This document shows positions 25,223 to 32,974 of a stretch of 64,000 nucleotides of DNA, piece after piece. The stretch covers positions 2,790,001 through 2,854,000 of the forward strand of contig NZ_CP062938.1 of NCBI RefSeq assembly GCF_014898155.1, written 5' to 3'. Positions within the stretch are counted from its first letter, which is position 1, and the number at the start of each line of letters is the position of its first letter. The position numbers and the translations under genes are program-made. The notes below the pieces were generated by a model that was not told where the DNA came from, did no database searches, and worked only from the letters and a program-made list of their open reading frames with translations. Source of the stretch: Bifidobacterium eulemuris. GTDB lineage: Bacteria; Actinomycetota; Actinomycetes; Actinomycetales; Bifidobacteriaceae.

Positions 25223-26770
25223 TCACGCCTCGTCCAGTCCGAGCAGCCGTCGGACGACATGGTCGTCGCCCTCATAGGGCACGTGTTGGCCGTCGATTTT
25301 GATCCAACGCTCGTCGCCTTTGCCGATGACGAGCAGCACCGTCAATTGGTCTGGATGCGCGCGGGCGTCCTCGACGGCCAACGCTATCGCCTTGGCCCGG
25401 TCGAGTTCGATATCGCAGGCGACCCGCGGATTGGTGAGATACCCCTGCATCTCATGGCAGATGTCGATCATACGTTCGGCGACGGTGTCCTCCTGGGTGA
25501 GGATGATGCGGTCCACGCCGTCCTGCAGTCCGGTGATGATGCCTTCGCGCCGGTCCATGGCTTTGTCTCCCACCGAACCGGTCACCGCGATCACGCGGGG
25601 GTTGCGTCCGGCGTACTTGCCCGCGATGAAATCGACCAGGGTTTTCGCGCTGGCGTGGTTATGCGCGTAGTCCACATACGCTTCGATGTTGCCGGCGGAA
25701 TAATGCTCCATACGTCCGGAGATACGCACCTGTTCCAGCGCCGCGAACGCGGGGGAGTCCGATGGGACGCCCACCTGCCTCGCGAGCGCGATCGCGGCCG
25801 CCGCGTTGGCCGCGTTGAACTCGCCCTCCAACGCCAGCGACAGCTGTGCGATGGTCTCGCCCCGCTCCCGGAACAGGTAGCGCGAGTCCGCCACATCGAC
25901 CGCTTCGGCGGTGAGGTCGACGTCGTCGTCGGGCTTGCGCCGGACGGCGAAGGTGCGCACGGGAACCTCCGCGTCCCGCGCGTCGTCGCGGATAAGGTCG
26001 GCATACGTGCAATCGGCGCCCAGAACCAGCGAACGGCAGTTGAAGACGATTTGTCGTTTGTTGTGGAGGTAGTCTTCGAAGGTGGGGTGTTCGATGGGGC
26101 TGATGTGGTCGGGGGAGATGTTGAGGAAGGCGGCGGCGTCGAAGGTCAGGCCGTGGACGCGTTCGAGTTTGTAGGCCTGGGAGCTGACCTCCATGACGAG
26201 GTAGCGCATGCCGTTGTCGGCGGCCTGTCGCATGAGGCGGTACAGGTCGAGGGATTCGGGGGTGGTGAGTTCGGATTCGCTCCAGGTGCGTCCGTCGACG
26301 CAGTTGTCGACGGAGGAGAGCAGGGCGGCCCGGCCGCCGCTGTGGGCGTTGAGGATGGCGTGGGTGAAGTAGGCGGTGGTGGTTTTGCCTTTGGTGCCGG
26401 TGATGCCGACCACGGTCAGCTCGTCCTGGGGGCGTCCGTGGAATTCGGCGGCGAGCAGGGCCATGGCGGCGCGCACGTCGTCGACGATGAGTCCGACGGC
26501 CTTGGTGTGGGCGGAGTGGTCGGTTTGGGCGACGTAGCAGGGCAGTCCGGCCTTGTCGGCGTCGTCGAGGTATTCGGGTCTGAAGTTGCCCTTGCAGAAC
26601 AGGAGCGTGCGCGGACCGACTTGACGACTGTCATACGTAATATCATCGAACGTCAGATTCGGGGTGTCCGCATGGGCGATATCGTCGGTCCAGATATCGT
26701 TGTGGATGATCTCGCGGAGCAGTCGATGTGATTTGAGCGTCTCAACCATCGAGGCCAGCGTCAGGTTCAT
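25223..26770 (-). CDS. murE: UDP-N-acetylmuramoyl-tripeptide synthetase (MurE, non-DAP type)
   Basis: Adds the third stem-peptide residue to UDP-MurNAc-L-Ala-D-Glu. The 515-residue protein has the N-domain segment TLLFCKGNFRPEYL, P-loop GITGTKGKTT (residues 122-131), the carbamylated-Lys region and the C-domain DYAHNHASAKTLV. Where diaminopimelate ligases have DNPR this protein reads ILTQEDTVAER, so a basic amino acid such as L-Lys or L-Orn is the likely substrate, as in bifidobacterial walls. The stretch 26041-26590 has codon use unlike the rest. It is transcribed with the fem gene; AAGGAGACACAGGC precedes the ATG. Confidence 0.9.
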   Translation of the reverse strand: MNLTLASMVETLKSHRLLREIIHNDIWTDDIAHADTPNLTFDDITYDSRQVGPRTLLFCKGNFRPEYLDDADKAGLPCYVAQTDHSAHTKAVGLIVDDVRAAMALLAAEFHGRPQDELTVVGITGTKGKTTTAYFTHAILNAHSGGRAALLSSVDNCVDGRTWSESELTTPESLDLYRLMRQAADNGMRYLVMEVSSQAYKLERVHGLTFDAAAFLNISPDHISPIEHPTFEDYLHNKRQIVFNCRSLVLGADCTYADLIRDDARDAEVPVRTFAVRRKPDDDVDLTAEAVDVADSRYLFRERGETIAQLSLALEGEFNAANAAAAIALARQVGVPSDSPAFAALEQVRISGRMEHYSAGNIEAYVDYAHNHASAKTLVDFIAGKYAGRNPRVIAVTGSVGDKAMDRREGIITGLQDGVDRIILTQEDTVAERMIDICHEMQGYLTNPRVACDIELDRAKAIALAVEDARAHPDQLTVLLVIGKGDERWIKIDGQHVPYEGDDHVVRRLLGLDEA

Positions 26771-26871
26771 GCCTGTGTCTCCTTTGTTGTGCTGTCGGAT
26801 ATTCTACCGGCAACAGGAGTCATTGCCCGCGCGGCGGGCCGGCGCGCCCGCCCGTTCCCCATGTCTATCCG

Positions 26872-26946
26872 ATGTCGAACAGCCGTCTGATGACGCGGTC
26901 GTCGCCCATTATGGCGGGCCGATCTCCAAGGTCCATGCGCGAAACA
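26872..26946 (-). pseudogene. Remnant of a second murE-like 3' end
   Basis: Reading leftwards, an open stretch of about 25 codons ends in TAG with residues GDDRVIRRLFDIG, aligned to the very C terminus of the adjacent MurE (GDDHVVRRLLGLD). DNA similarity runs for roughly 40 bases and includes the shared CAGCCGTC and GGTCGTCGCCC blocks. It lies directly upstream of intact murE on the same strand, as expected for a tandem copy that has been almost entirely deleted. A stop codon interrupts the frame further upstream. Confidence 0.5.
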
Positions 26947-26963
26947 TGGGTAAGTCATGTGAT

Positions 26964-26969
26964 TACAAT
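26964..26969 (+). promoter_or_regulatory. -10 box of leaderless sigma-factor promoter
   Basis: TACAAT is followed by 7 bases and then GTG, placing the expected transcription start on the start codon. The same spacing is seen at six or seven other genes in this window. Confidence 0.6.
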
Positions 26970-26976
26970 GGGAGTC

Positions 26977-27654
26977 GTGACCGAAGAACAGACGGAGACC
27001 ATGGCCGAGCGTCGCGCGCGCTTCGAGGAGCTCGCCATGCCCGCCGTCGACGTGCTCTACCGGCAGGCGATGCGGCTGACCAACAATCCCGAGGACGCGC
27101 AGGATCTGGTGCAGGACACCTTCGAACGCGGGTTCAAAGCCTTCGATTCCTTCGAGCAGGGAACGAATTTCGAAGCGTGGATGACCACCATCGAACGCAA
27201 CGCGTATTTCAACCAATACGCCAAAGCGAAGCGGCGTCCGCAACGGGCCAACGATTCCAGCGGGGAATACGATGACTGGGATATCTACGCCGCCTCCGAA
27301 CATTCCTCCGAAGGATTGAAATCCGCCGAACAGGAGTATCTCGACGCCTTCGCGCCCGAGGAGATCATGGCCGCGCTCGCCAAACTCAGCCCGGAACGTC
27401 GTCAGGTGTTCATCGACGCGGCCATCGACGGCAAGTCCTACCAGCAGGTGGCCGACGAGCAGGGCGTCAAAATCGGCACGGTGATGAGCAGACTCAACCG
27501 CGCCCGCACGCAGCTCAAACGTGAACTCGCCGTCTACGCCAAGGAACGCGGATACGACACGCGAACCCCACATGGTTCACTATCCGCGCAATCGGAACGC
27601 AGCCGCGATAATGAAAGCAGCAATGTGGCCATCGGTGGAAGGGAGCGGGTATGA
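26977..27654 (+). CDS. ECF RNA polymerase sigma factor, SigH/SigR-like
   Basis: 225-residue extracytoplasmic-function sigma factor. Region 2 spans LYRQAMRLTNNPEDAQDLVQDTFERGFKAFDSFEQGTNFEAWMTTIERN; region 4 is LSPERRQVFIDAAIDGKSYQQVADEQGVKIGTVMSRLNRARTQLKREL with its helix-turn-helix. I start it at GTG 26977, which lies 7 bases after a TACAAT box; ATG 26968 would put the start inside that box, and ATG 27001 lacks suitable spacing. The stop overlaps the next gene (ATGA), coupling it to a cysteine-rich partner. By analogy to SigR-RsrA it probably answers thiol or oxidative stress. Confidence 0.85.
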   Translation: MTEEQTETMAERRARFEELAMPAVDVLYRQAMRLTNNPEDAQDLVQDTFERGFKAFDSFEQGTNFEAWMTTIERNAYFNQYAKAKRRPQRANDSSGEYDDWDIYAASEHSSEGLKSAEQEYLDAFAPEEIMAALAKLSPERRQVFIDAAIDGKSYQQVADEQGVKIGTVMSRLNRARTQLKRELAVYAKERGYDTRTPHGSLSAQSERSRDNESSNVAIGGRERV

Positions 27655-27992
27655 ACGATCCCATCGAACGTCATCGTCATATCTCCATCACCCATACGGA
27701 TGCGGATGGCACGGTGACCCATACGGATGTGCGCATCACCGCCGTGACCACGATTCACGACGACCAGACGGATGACGCCGCCTGTATGGATGGTGCGGGC
27801 GTCGCGTCGCGGACCGTGATCAAAGCCACCCGCGTGGACGGGGCAGGCGACTGTTTCGACCCGTCCACATGCTGCGACGAGCGCGAACAGGCTCTGATCG
27901 CGGCGCTGCGATCCTATCTGCGCCCCGAACAGGCGCCCGAGTGTCTGATGGCGCGGCTGCGCGACGTGCTCGACCATTGCTGCAAGGAATAG
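27651..27992 (+). CDS. Cysteine-rich putative anti-sigma factor (RsrA-like)
   Basis: 113-residue protein overlapping the sigma-factor stop by 4 bases, the usual place for a cognate anti-sigma factor. The N half is rich in His, Asp and Thr (RHRHISITHTDADG). The C half has CFDPSTCCDER and ends LRDVLDHCCKE, with QAPECLMARLRDVL resembling the C-terminal helix of RsrA-type zinc anti-sigma factors. The classic HxxxCxxC order is not intact, so metal or redox sensing through these cysteines is inference. No membrane segment is present. Confidence 0.6.
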   Translation: MNDPIERHRHISITHTDADGTVTHTDVRITAVTTIHDDQTDDAACMDGAGVASRTVIKATRVDGAGDCFDPSTCCDEREQALIAALRSYLRPEQAPECLMARLRDVLDHCCKE

Positions 27993-28016
27993 CCTGGCCG
28001 TGTGCAAGGAATAGCC
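27981..28016 (+). repeat. Short direct repeat at end of anti-sigma gene
   Basis: TGCAAGGAATAGCC occurs at 27981-27994 and again at 28003-28016, so the last codons and stop of the gene are duplicated just downstream. The following 100 bases also hold short GGGAGACTGC repeats. Nothing coding is seen to 28116. Confidence 0.6.
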
Positions 28017-28119
28017 CAGCCATGCCGCATGTCGAAGAGGCGGCGCGATGCCTCGTTGGTTCCGCTGCGCTGGGAGACTGCTGCGCCGGGAGACTGCGCT
28101 GGGATGCATGAATTACGAA

Positions 28120-28150
28120 AAACCCGCCCAGCTTGCACTTGGGCGGGTTT
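28120..28150 (-). terminator. Terminator after bL37 gene
   Basis: An 11-bp stem (28120-28130 with 28140-28150), followed on the minus strand by TTTTTCG. It may also stop transcription arriving from the sigma/anti-sigma operon on the plus strand. Confidence 0.85.
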
Positions 28151-28173
28151 CCACGTTTCTTGACGCGTGAAGA

Positions 28174-28248
28174 TCAGGCGTTTGGGCGCTTGCCGTGGTT
28201 GGCGGCCTTCTTACGACGATCCTTGCGCTTGCGTCCGCGCATGCCCAT
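28174..28248 (-). CDS. Ribosomal protein bL37 (24 residues)
   Basis: A 24-codon gene beginning MGMRGRKRKDRRKKA and ending NHGKRPNA. The GRKxxDRR core and NHGKRPNA tail match the tiny actinobacterial large-subunit protein bL37 found in mycobacterial ribosome structures. AAAGGAG stands 6 bases before the ATG, and a strong terminator follows, so it is a genuine single-gene unit despite its size. It would bind 23S rRNA. An internal ATG at codon 3 is an alternative start. Confidence 0.85.
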   Translation of the reverse strand: MGMRGRKRKDRRKKAANHGKRPNA

Positions 28249-28363
28249 GATGGACTCCTTTACTTATGATGAATAAGCCTACGGGATTATCGCACACAAG
28301 CACGACTTCAGGCAAGCCGGACGTCCGTTCGGCGGTTTGCCCGAAGCCCTGTGCGACGCTTCG

Positions 28364-29317
28364 TCAGGCCTGCTCGGCCTTAAGGAACAGCGTGGTGGCG
28401 CTGGTGGCGCCCGGCTCGATGACGATCAGGTCCTCGCCGGTGTTGAAGGCGTTGGCGTAGGCGGTCTGCGGTTCGACCGCGGTGCCCGCCGGATGCTGGA
28501 AGGCGGGGAATCCGGTGCCGGTGCACACCTGGAACGAGGTGATGGTTTCGTCGCCTCCCACCTTGATGGTCAGTCCGTCGGGGCGGGTGAACGTGGCGGT
28601 CACGGTGCCGTCGGCGTCGTGATGCAGGTCGGTCCACGCGTCGTCGAAGGGCTGTTCGGTGAGGAGTGTGGGCTGGCGCAGGTCGTATTTGGTGCCGTCC
28701 ACCGGCTCGGTGCCGGTTGGGATGAGGTTCTCGTCGACGGTGACATGCGTGTCGGCCGGCACGGTCAGGGAGCATTGGGCGTTGTGTCCGTCGATCTCGT
28801 CGCCATAGCCGTTGAAACCGTTGTCGAGCCACGGGTGGATCGCCAGGGCCCACGGGGCGTTCGCGTCGCCGTGATTGGTGGCGGCGATGGTGATGGACAG
28901 GCCCTTGTCGCCCAGCTCGTAGGTGGCGGTGACGACGATGTCGAAAGGATAGCCGTTCATATGGGGCGAGCGCCACGACAGCGTGACCTTGGACTCCTCG
29001 AGGCTCACCAGATTCCAATAGGAGCGGTAGCCGTAGCCGTGGATGGCGGTGTTGCGGTCATGCTCGTCGATGGGCAGCGTGTAGGTCGTGCCTTCGAAGG
29101 TGTAGGTGCCGGCTTCGATGCGGTTGGGGAATGGGATGAGGATCTGGCCGTGGCAGCAGGTCACCGGATCGTCGGCGCCGAGCGGCACGATCACGTTCTT
29201 GCCCTGGTAGGTGAGCTTGCGCAGCGTGGCGCCGAGCTGGGTGACGACGGCCCGGTAGTCGCCGTAGGAAATCGCATACTGCTGTCCGGTGCGCGGAGGC
29301 AGGTTCGTGCATGCCAT
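28364..29317 (-). CDS. Aldose 1-epimerase family protein (GalM-like)
   Basis: 317-residue protein of the galactose-mutarotase fold, interconverting sugar anomers. Visible are the active-site arginine region ILIPFPNRIEAGTYTF, the catalytic-His segment NTAIHGYGYRSYWNLV (His near 95), LAIHPWLDNGFNGYG (second His near 168), and the C-terminal acid in VIEPGATSAT. No signal peptide, so cytoplasmic. A perfect LacI-type palindrome lies 34 bases upstream of its start, suggesting sugar-responsive control. Which hexose it serves is unknown. Confidence 0.88.
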   Translation of the reverse strand: MACTNLPPRTGQQYAISYGDYRAVVTQLGATLRKLTYQGKNVIVPLGADDPVTCCHGQILIPFPNRIEAGTYTFEGTTYTLPIDEHDRNTAIHGYGYRSYWNLVSLEESKVTLSWRSPHMNGYPFDIVVTATYELGDKGLSITIAATNHGDANAPWALAIHPWLDNGFNGYGDEIDGHNAQCSLTVPADTHVTVDENLIPTGTEPVDGTKYDLRQPTLLTEQPFDDAWTDLHHDADGTVTATFTRPDGLTIKVGGDETITSFQVCTGTGFPAFQHPAGTAVEPQTAYANAFNTGEDLIVIEPGATSATTLFLKAEQA

Positions 29318-29350
29318 ATGATCACTCCCAAAAGTGCTGGTGTCGTTGTC

Positions 29351-29368
29351 CGATAACGATTGTTATCG
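29351..29368. promoter_or_regulatory. LacI-type operator candidate upstream of galM-like gene
   Basis: CGATAAC-N4-GTTATCG is a perfect 7+7 inverted repeat placed where it could block the minus-strand galM-like promoter. It is more than 80 bases upstream of the ispH promoter, so it probably serves only the epimerase gene. No regulator gene of the LacI family is in the window. Confidence 0.55.
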
Positions 29369-29454
29369 CTAACGCACCAGTCTAGCGCCTACAGGGCTCC
29401 GGCGCGCTGGGTCTTCGGCCCGGCCTCAGCGCCGTCGGCTCCGCGCGAAGGGCG

Positions 29455-29483
29455 TTGGAGAGGTTGCGGCGGGCGGATACACT
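29455..29483 (+). promoter_or_regulatory. ispH promoter
   Basis: -35 TTGGAG (29455-29460) and -10 TACACT (29478-29483) with 17-base spacing, 36 bases before the ATG; this is among the best two-box promoters in the window. Confidence 0.65.
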
Positions 29484-29518
29484 GGAAAGCCGAAACGCGT
29501 GAAGGAGGCGATCGCAAG

Positions 29519-30502
29519 ATGGGCAAACGTATCGTATTGGCGGATCCGCGCGGATTCTGCGCCGGAGTGGACCGTGCGATCCTGACCGTGCGGACGATAC
29601 TCAAGGCCAGCGGCGCCGACGGCCTCTCCCGTGGGGACGGCCTGCCTCCGGTGTATGTGCGCCGGCAGATCGTGCACAACCGCCATGTGGTCGAGGATCT
29701 GGCCGCGCAGGGGGCGGTGTTCGTCGAGGAACTGGATGAGATTCCTGATGAGGCGGGCCCGGCCGGCATTCCGGTGGTGTTCTCCGCGCATGGCGTGTCG
29801 CCCGCGGTGAAGCGCGAGGCCGAGGAACGGGGATTGCACGTCGTGGACGCGACCTGCCCGCTAGTGGGCAAAGTGCATCGCGAGGTGCTGCGTTTCGTGC
29901 GCGAGGGATACGAAATCGTCTACATCGGGCATAAAGGCCATGACGAGGCGGTCGGCGTGGTGGGGGAGAGCCCCGAACATGTGCATCTGATCGAACGCGC
30001 GGGCGACGTCGAGACCCTGCGGTTCGAGCCGATGACCAAACTGGTGCTGCTCAGCCAGACCACCTTGAGCATCGACGAGACGGCCGAGACGATCGCCGCT
30101 CTGAAGGCCCGGTTCCCGTGGATCGAGGAGCCGCCGAGCTCCGACATCTGCTATGCGACCAGCAACCGGCAGGCAGCGGTGAAATTGGTGGCCGAACAGT
30201 CCGACGCCGTGGTGATCGTCGGATCGGCGAATTCGTCGAATTCGGTGCGTCTGATGGAGGTCGCGCAGGAGGCCTTGGCCGGGCGCGGCGAAGCGCACCG
30301 CGTCGACGACGCGGGCGAGCTTGATCCGGCCTGGTTCGACGGCGTCGAGGCCGTGGGCGTCTCCTCGGGCGCGTCGGTGCCCGAGGAATATGTCGAAGGT
30401 GTGGTCTCGGCCCTGCAGGACATGGGCTACGACGACATCGCCTCAGTGGAGACCATCAAGGAAACCATGCACTTCGTATTACCGGCGGAACTCCGCCGGT
30501 AA
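29519..30502 (+). CDS. ispH: 4-hydroxy-3-methylbut-2-enyl diphosphate reductase
   Basis: Last step of the MEP isoprenoid pathway, making isopentenyl and dimethylallyl diphosphate with a [4Fe-4S] cluster. The 327-residue protein has the three cluster cysteines in PRGFCAGVDRAI, VDATCPLVGKVH and DICYATSNRQ, plus SAHGVSPAV, IGHKGHDEAVG and SSGASVPEE. ATG 29519 follows AAGGAGG at 29502-29508. The last codons and stop lie inside a perfect inverted repeat (30478-30503) that begins a repeat-rich gap; the C-terminal ELRR may derive from it. Confidence 0.96.
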   Translation: MGKRIVLADPRGFCAGVDRAILTVRTILKASGADGLSRGDGLPPVYVRRQIVHNRHVVEDLAAQGAVFVEELDEIPDEAGPAGIPVVFSAHGVSPAVKREAEERGLHVVDATCPLVGKVHREVLRFVREGYEIVYIGHKGHDEAVGVVGESPEHVHLIERAGDVETLRFEPMTKLVLLSQTTLSIDETAETIAALKARFPWIEEPPSSDICYATSNRQAAVKLVAEQSDAVVIVGSANSSNSVRLMEVAQEALAGRGEAHRVDDAGELDPAWFDGVEAVGVSSGASVPEEYVEGVVSALQDMGYDDIASVETIKETMHFVLPAELRR

Positions 30503-30503
30503 T
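30478..30503. repeat. Perfect dyad across ispH stop codon
   Basis: ATTACCGGCGGA (30478-30489) and TCCGCCGGTAAT (30492-30503) with only 2 bases between arms. typA has an analogous dyad spanning its stop (47625-47659), and both are followed by the same class of repeat. Confidence 0.75.
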
Positions 30504-30613
30504 CTTCGCAAGGCTGTGCCTTGCTCACCTCACCTATGGGACACCCCACTGGGCTGTCCCATGACGGTTCGGCTGGCCGAGTTGCGCCGGTAGCCTTCGC
30601 AAGGCTTTGCCTT
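30504..30613. repeat. Repeat-rich gap after ispH (family 2 repeat)
   Basis: CTTCGCAAGGCT...GCCTTG occurs twice (near 30504 and 30595). Between them lies GGGACACCCCACTGGGCTGTCCC (core around 30538-30560) followed by TGACGGTTC. The same block with variations follows typA (about 47657-47727) and precedes the DUF3159 gene in two copies. No gene is visible. Confidence 0.65.
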
Positions 30614-30715
30614 GAGATCCTTCGACTTCGGGCTTCGCCCTTCGCTCAGGATGACGAATAACCATTATCAACGTCATCCTGAGCGCAGGCCGCTAGGCCG
30701 GAGTCGAAGGATCTC
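30614..30715. repeat. REP-like inverted-repeat element, full copy
   Basis: Outer arms GAGATCCTTCGACT (30614-30627) and AGTCGAAGGATCTC (30702-30715); inner arms CGCTCAGGATGACG (30643-30656) and CGTCATCCTGAGCG (30672-30685), all perfect. It has the same organisation as the 16868-16959 element. It lies between the convergent ispH and gap genes. Confidence 0.85.
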
Positions 30716-30740
30716 TTTATCGAGAAACGCCGTAATAACG

Positions 30741-30772
30741 AGGAAGCCCTCGCCGTGGGGCGAGGGCTTCCT
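30741..30772 (-). terminator. Terminator hairpin after gap
   Basis: 14-bp perfect stem AGGAAGCCCTCGCC (30741-30754) with its complement at 30759-30772 and a 4-base loop, 47 bases past the gap stop. U-run is weak. Confidence 0.75.
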
Positions 30773-30818
30773 GATGAGTTCTTGGAAAGAACCGTTGCGG
30801 CCGTCAGGCCGCGTCGGG

Positions 30819-31877
30819 TCACTCGGAGATCTCGGCGAAGTACAGCAGGGTGCGCACCATGTTGCAGGTGAAGCCGTACTCGTTGTCGTAGAAGGACACG
30901 GTGCGGGCCAGGGTCACGCCGTCGACGGTGTTGACGTCGGTCTGGGTCGGGTCGAACACGCCGCCGTGGGTGTCGCCGATGATGTCGCCGGAGACGATGC
31001 CCTCATCGTTGTAGCCGTAGTAGTCCGTGTCGGAGAACGCGGCCTTGAAGGCCTCGTTGATTTCGTCGGCGGTGGTCTCGACGTTCAGCACGGTGGTCAG
31101 CTCGGTGACGGATCCGTCCGGAACCTGCACGCGCTGGGCGTGGCCCTGCAGCTTGCCGTTGACCTCCGGGACGACCTTGCCGATGGCCTTGGCGGCACCG
31201 GTGGAGTGGGCGATGGTGTTCACCGCGGCGGCGCGCAGGTCGCGGCCGGACTTGGTGCCACGCGGGCCGTCCAGGATCATCTGGGTGCCGGTGTAGGCGT
31301 GGATGGTGGTCATGAAGCCGGCCTTGATGCCCCACTTGTCGTTGAGCAGCTTGACCATGGCGGCCATGGAGTTGGTGGTGCAGGAGCCGGCGGAGACGAT
31401 CACGTCGTCGGCCTTGAGGATGTCGTGGTTCACACCGAACACGACGGTCGGGGTGTCGGCGTCCTTGGCCGGAGCGGAGATCAGGACCTTCTTGGCGCCG
31501 GCGTTGAGGTGGGCCTGGGACTTCTCGGCGGAGGTGTAGAAGCCGGTGCACTCGAGCACGAACTCGACGCCGTCGTTCTTGACCCACGGGATGTTGTTGG
31601 CGTCCTTCTCGGCGTAGACCTTGTATTCCTTGCCGTCGACGATGATGGAGTCCTCGGTGGCCTTCACGTCGACCAGGGTGCCGTCGTCGTGCTTGAAGGT
31701 GCCGTGGGTGCTGTCGTACTTCAGCAGGTAGGCGAGAGCGGCCGGCGAGGTCAGATCGTTGATGGCGGCAACTTCGATGTCACCAGCCTGGCCACCGCGA
31801 GCCTGAAGCTCGAAGATGCGGCGGAAGGCGAGACGACCGATACGACCGAAGCCGTTGATACCAATCTTAACTGTCAT
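30819..31877 (-). CDS. gap: Glyceraldehyde-3-phosphate dehydrogenase
   Basis: Glycolytic oxidation of glyceraldehyde-3-phosphate to 1,3-bisphosphoglycerate with NAD+. The 352-residue protein has the Rossmann start [17 protein letters not shown], the catalytic cysteine in [14 protein letters not shown], the His-containing [11 protein letters not shown], and the C-terminal [20 protein letters not shown]. It lies downstream of the bifid shunt products and is highly expressed in bifidobacteria. AGGGAGAAATAC precedes the ATG at 31877. It is single-gene, with its own promoter and terminator. Confidence 0.98.
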   Translation of the reverse strand: MTVKIGINGFGRIGRLAFRRIFELQARGGQAGDIEVAAINDLTSPAALAYLLKYDSTHGTFKHDDGTLVDVKATEDSIIVDGKEYKVYAEKDANNIPWVKNDGVEFVLECTGFYTSAEKSQAHLNAGAKKVLISAPAKDADTPTVVFGVNHDILKADDVIVSAGSCTTNSMAAMVKLLNDKWGIKAGFMTTIHAYTGTQMILDGPRGTKSGRDLRAAAVNTIAHSTGAAKAIGKVVPEVNGKLQGHAQRVQVPDGSVTELTTVLNVETTADEINEAFKAAFSDTDYYGYNDEGIVSGDIIGDTHGGVFDPTQTDVNTVDGVTLARTVSFYDNEYGFTCNMVRTLLYFAEISE

Positions 31878-31945
31878 GTATTTCTCCCTTTGGGATAGGC
31901 CTTGGCGCACGGTGGCGCGGCGGCCATTGTTTACCAACGTTCCTT

Positions 31946-31975
31946 ACTCTAGTGCGTCGCCTGTACTTACGGCAA
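31946..31975 (-). promoter_or_regulatory. gap promoter
   Basis: Reading leftwards, -35 TTGCCG (31970-31975) and -10 TAGAGT (31946-31951) with 18-base spacing give a leader of about 60 bases. Confidence 0.55.
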
Positions 31976-32120
31976 CGTTTTGGCGCGTGTTTTCAACCGC
32001 GGAGCGCAACTTCCGTGAGCGCTCACAACGACTGCGAAGGCATCCGCAGGGCGTCGTCGCGCGCCATCGGGCGGGCCTGATCGCCCCCGTCATGCCGGCA
32101 AGGTCGCGCGGACGGCGGCG

Positions 32121-32891
32121 TCAGTCGCGGAAGAGCGGGGAGAGCAGTTCGGACCGGCGGTCGTCGATCGCGCCGAAAGACGCGGCCTGATCCGCACCGC
32201 TGCGCCATTGGGGCTGCGGCGCCTCCACGGGATAGGTGACGATCAGCGTGCCCTCGCGCACGCTGATGGAGGAGGGGATGCCGGGCAGGAATTCGTTGCT
32301 GACCCCCAGCGCGTGGCTGTTCGTCCAATCGACCGAATCCGTCTCGTATTTCAGACCCCGAATCGTCACGCCCAAGGCCCTGTCGGAATGCGCGAATACG
32401 GAAACCATGCGCCGCGCGGCCACCTGGTTCGCGGGGAATCGGATCTCGCCGTCCGTCACGGCCGTGGCGACACAGCCGTCGCCATGCAGGAATCCGATGC
32501 CGCCATGCCTCGCGATGTCGGCCAGCATCTGCAGATTCGCCAGCGCATGGTCGAGGCGTCCTCCGAGTCCGCCGAAGATATGGAACACTCGAATGCCTTG
32601 GTTCCAGCCGACCTTCACCGCCTGCGGCATATCGGTCTCGTCCTTCTGCGCGGGCAGCGCGATGGTGGAGACCCTCCCCGACGCCGGATCGTCGCCATCC
32701 TCGTGGAGGACGGGCGTTTTGCTGATCGAATCGAAATCGCCGATCGCCACATCGGGCCTGATGCCCAGCGCGAGCGCGTGGTCGTATCCTCCGTCCGCGG
32801 CCACGACCAGCGCGCCTTGGGGAACGACCGGACTCTCGTCGTAGTAGCTTCCCGCCCCGAACACCATACAGACCTTGCTCATATCGCTCAT
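32121..32891 (-). CDS. Thiamine pyrophosphokinase
   Basis: Transfers pyrophosphate from ATP to thiamine, forming TPP directly. The 256-residue protein has the catalytic-domain motif VVAADGGYDHALALGIRPDVAIGDFDSI (residues about 28-55), QKDETDMPQAV, IFGGLGGRLDHALANLQML, and a C-terminal thiamine-binding beta domain with NSHALGVSNEFL. Start ATG 32891 lies 7 bases after a TACACT box, so the message is probably leaderless; ATG 32882 is an alternative. It is divergent from the membrane-anchored SpeE-like gene, and a TPP-riboswitch operon follows within 2 kb. Confidence 0.92.
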   Translation of the reverse strand: MSDMSKVCMVFGAGSYYDESPVVPQGALVVAADGGYDHALALGIRPDVAIGDFDSISKTPVLHEDGDDPASGRVSTIALPAQKDETDMPQAVKVGWNQGIRVFHIFGGLGGRLDHALANLQMLADIARHGGIGFLHGDGCVATAVTDGEIRFPANQVAARRMVSVFAHSDRALGVTIRGLKYETDSVDWTNSHALGVSNEFLPGIPSSISVREGTLIVTYPVEAPQPQWRSGADQAASFGAIDDRRSELLSPLFRD

Positions 32892-32898
32892 ACCGGCC

Positions 32899-32904
32899 AG
32901 TGTA
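32899..32904 (-). promoter_or_regulatory. -10 box of leaderless thiamine pyrophosphokinase promoter
   Basis: TACACT on the minus strand, 7 bases before ATG 32891. No Shine-Dalgarno would fit on the transcript. Confidence 0.6.
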
Positions 32905-32974
32905 CGCGCCTTGACTCTTGCGGCTGATAGTCTGGGCGCAGTCCACATAGCGAACGATACGGGAGGGAAGCGGC

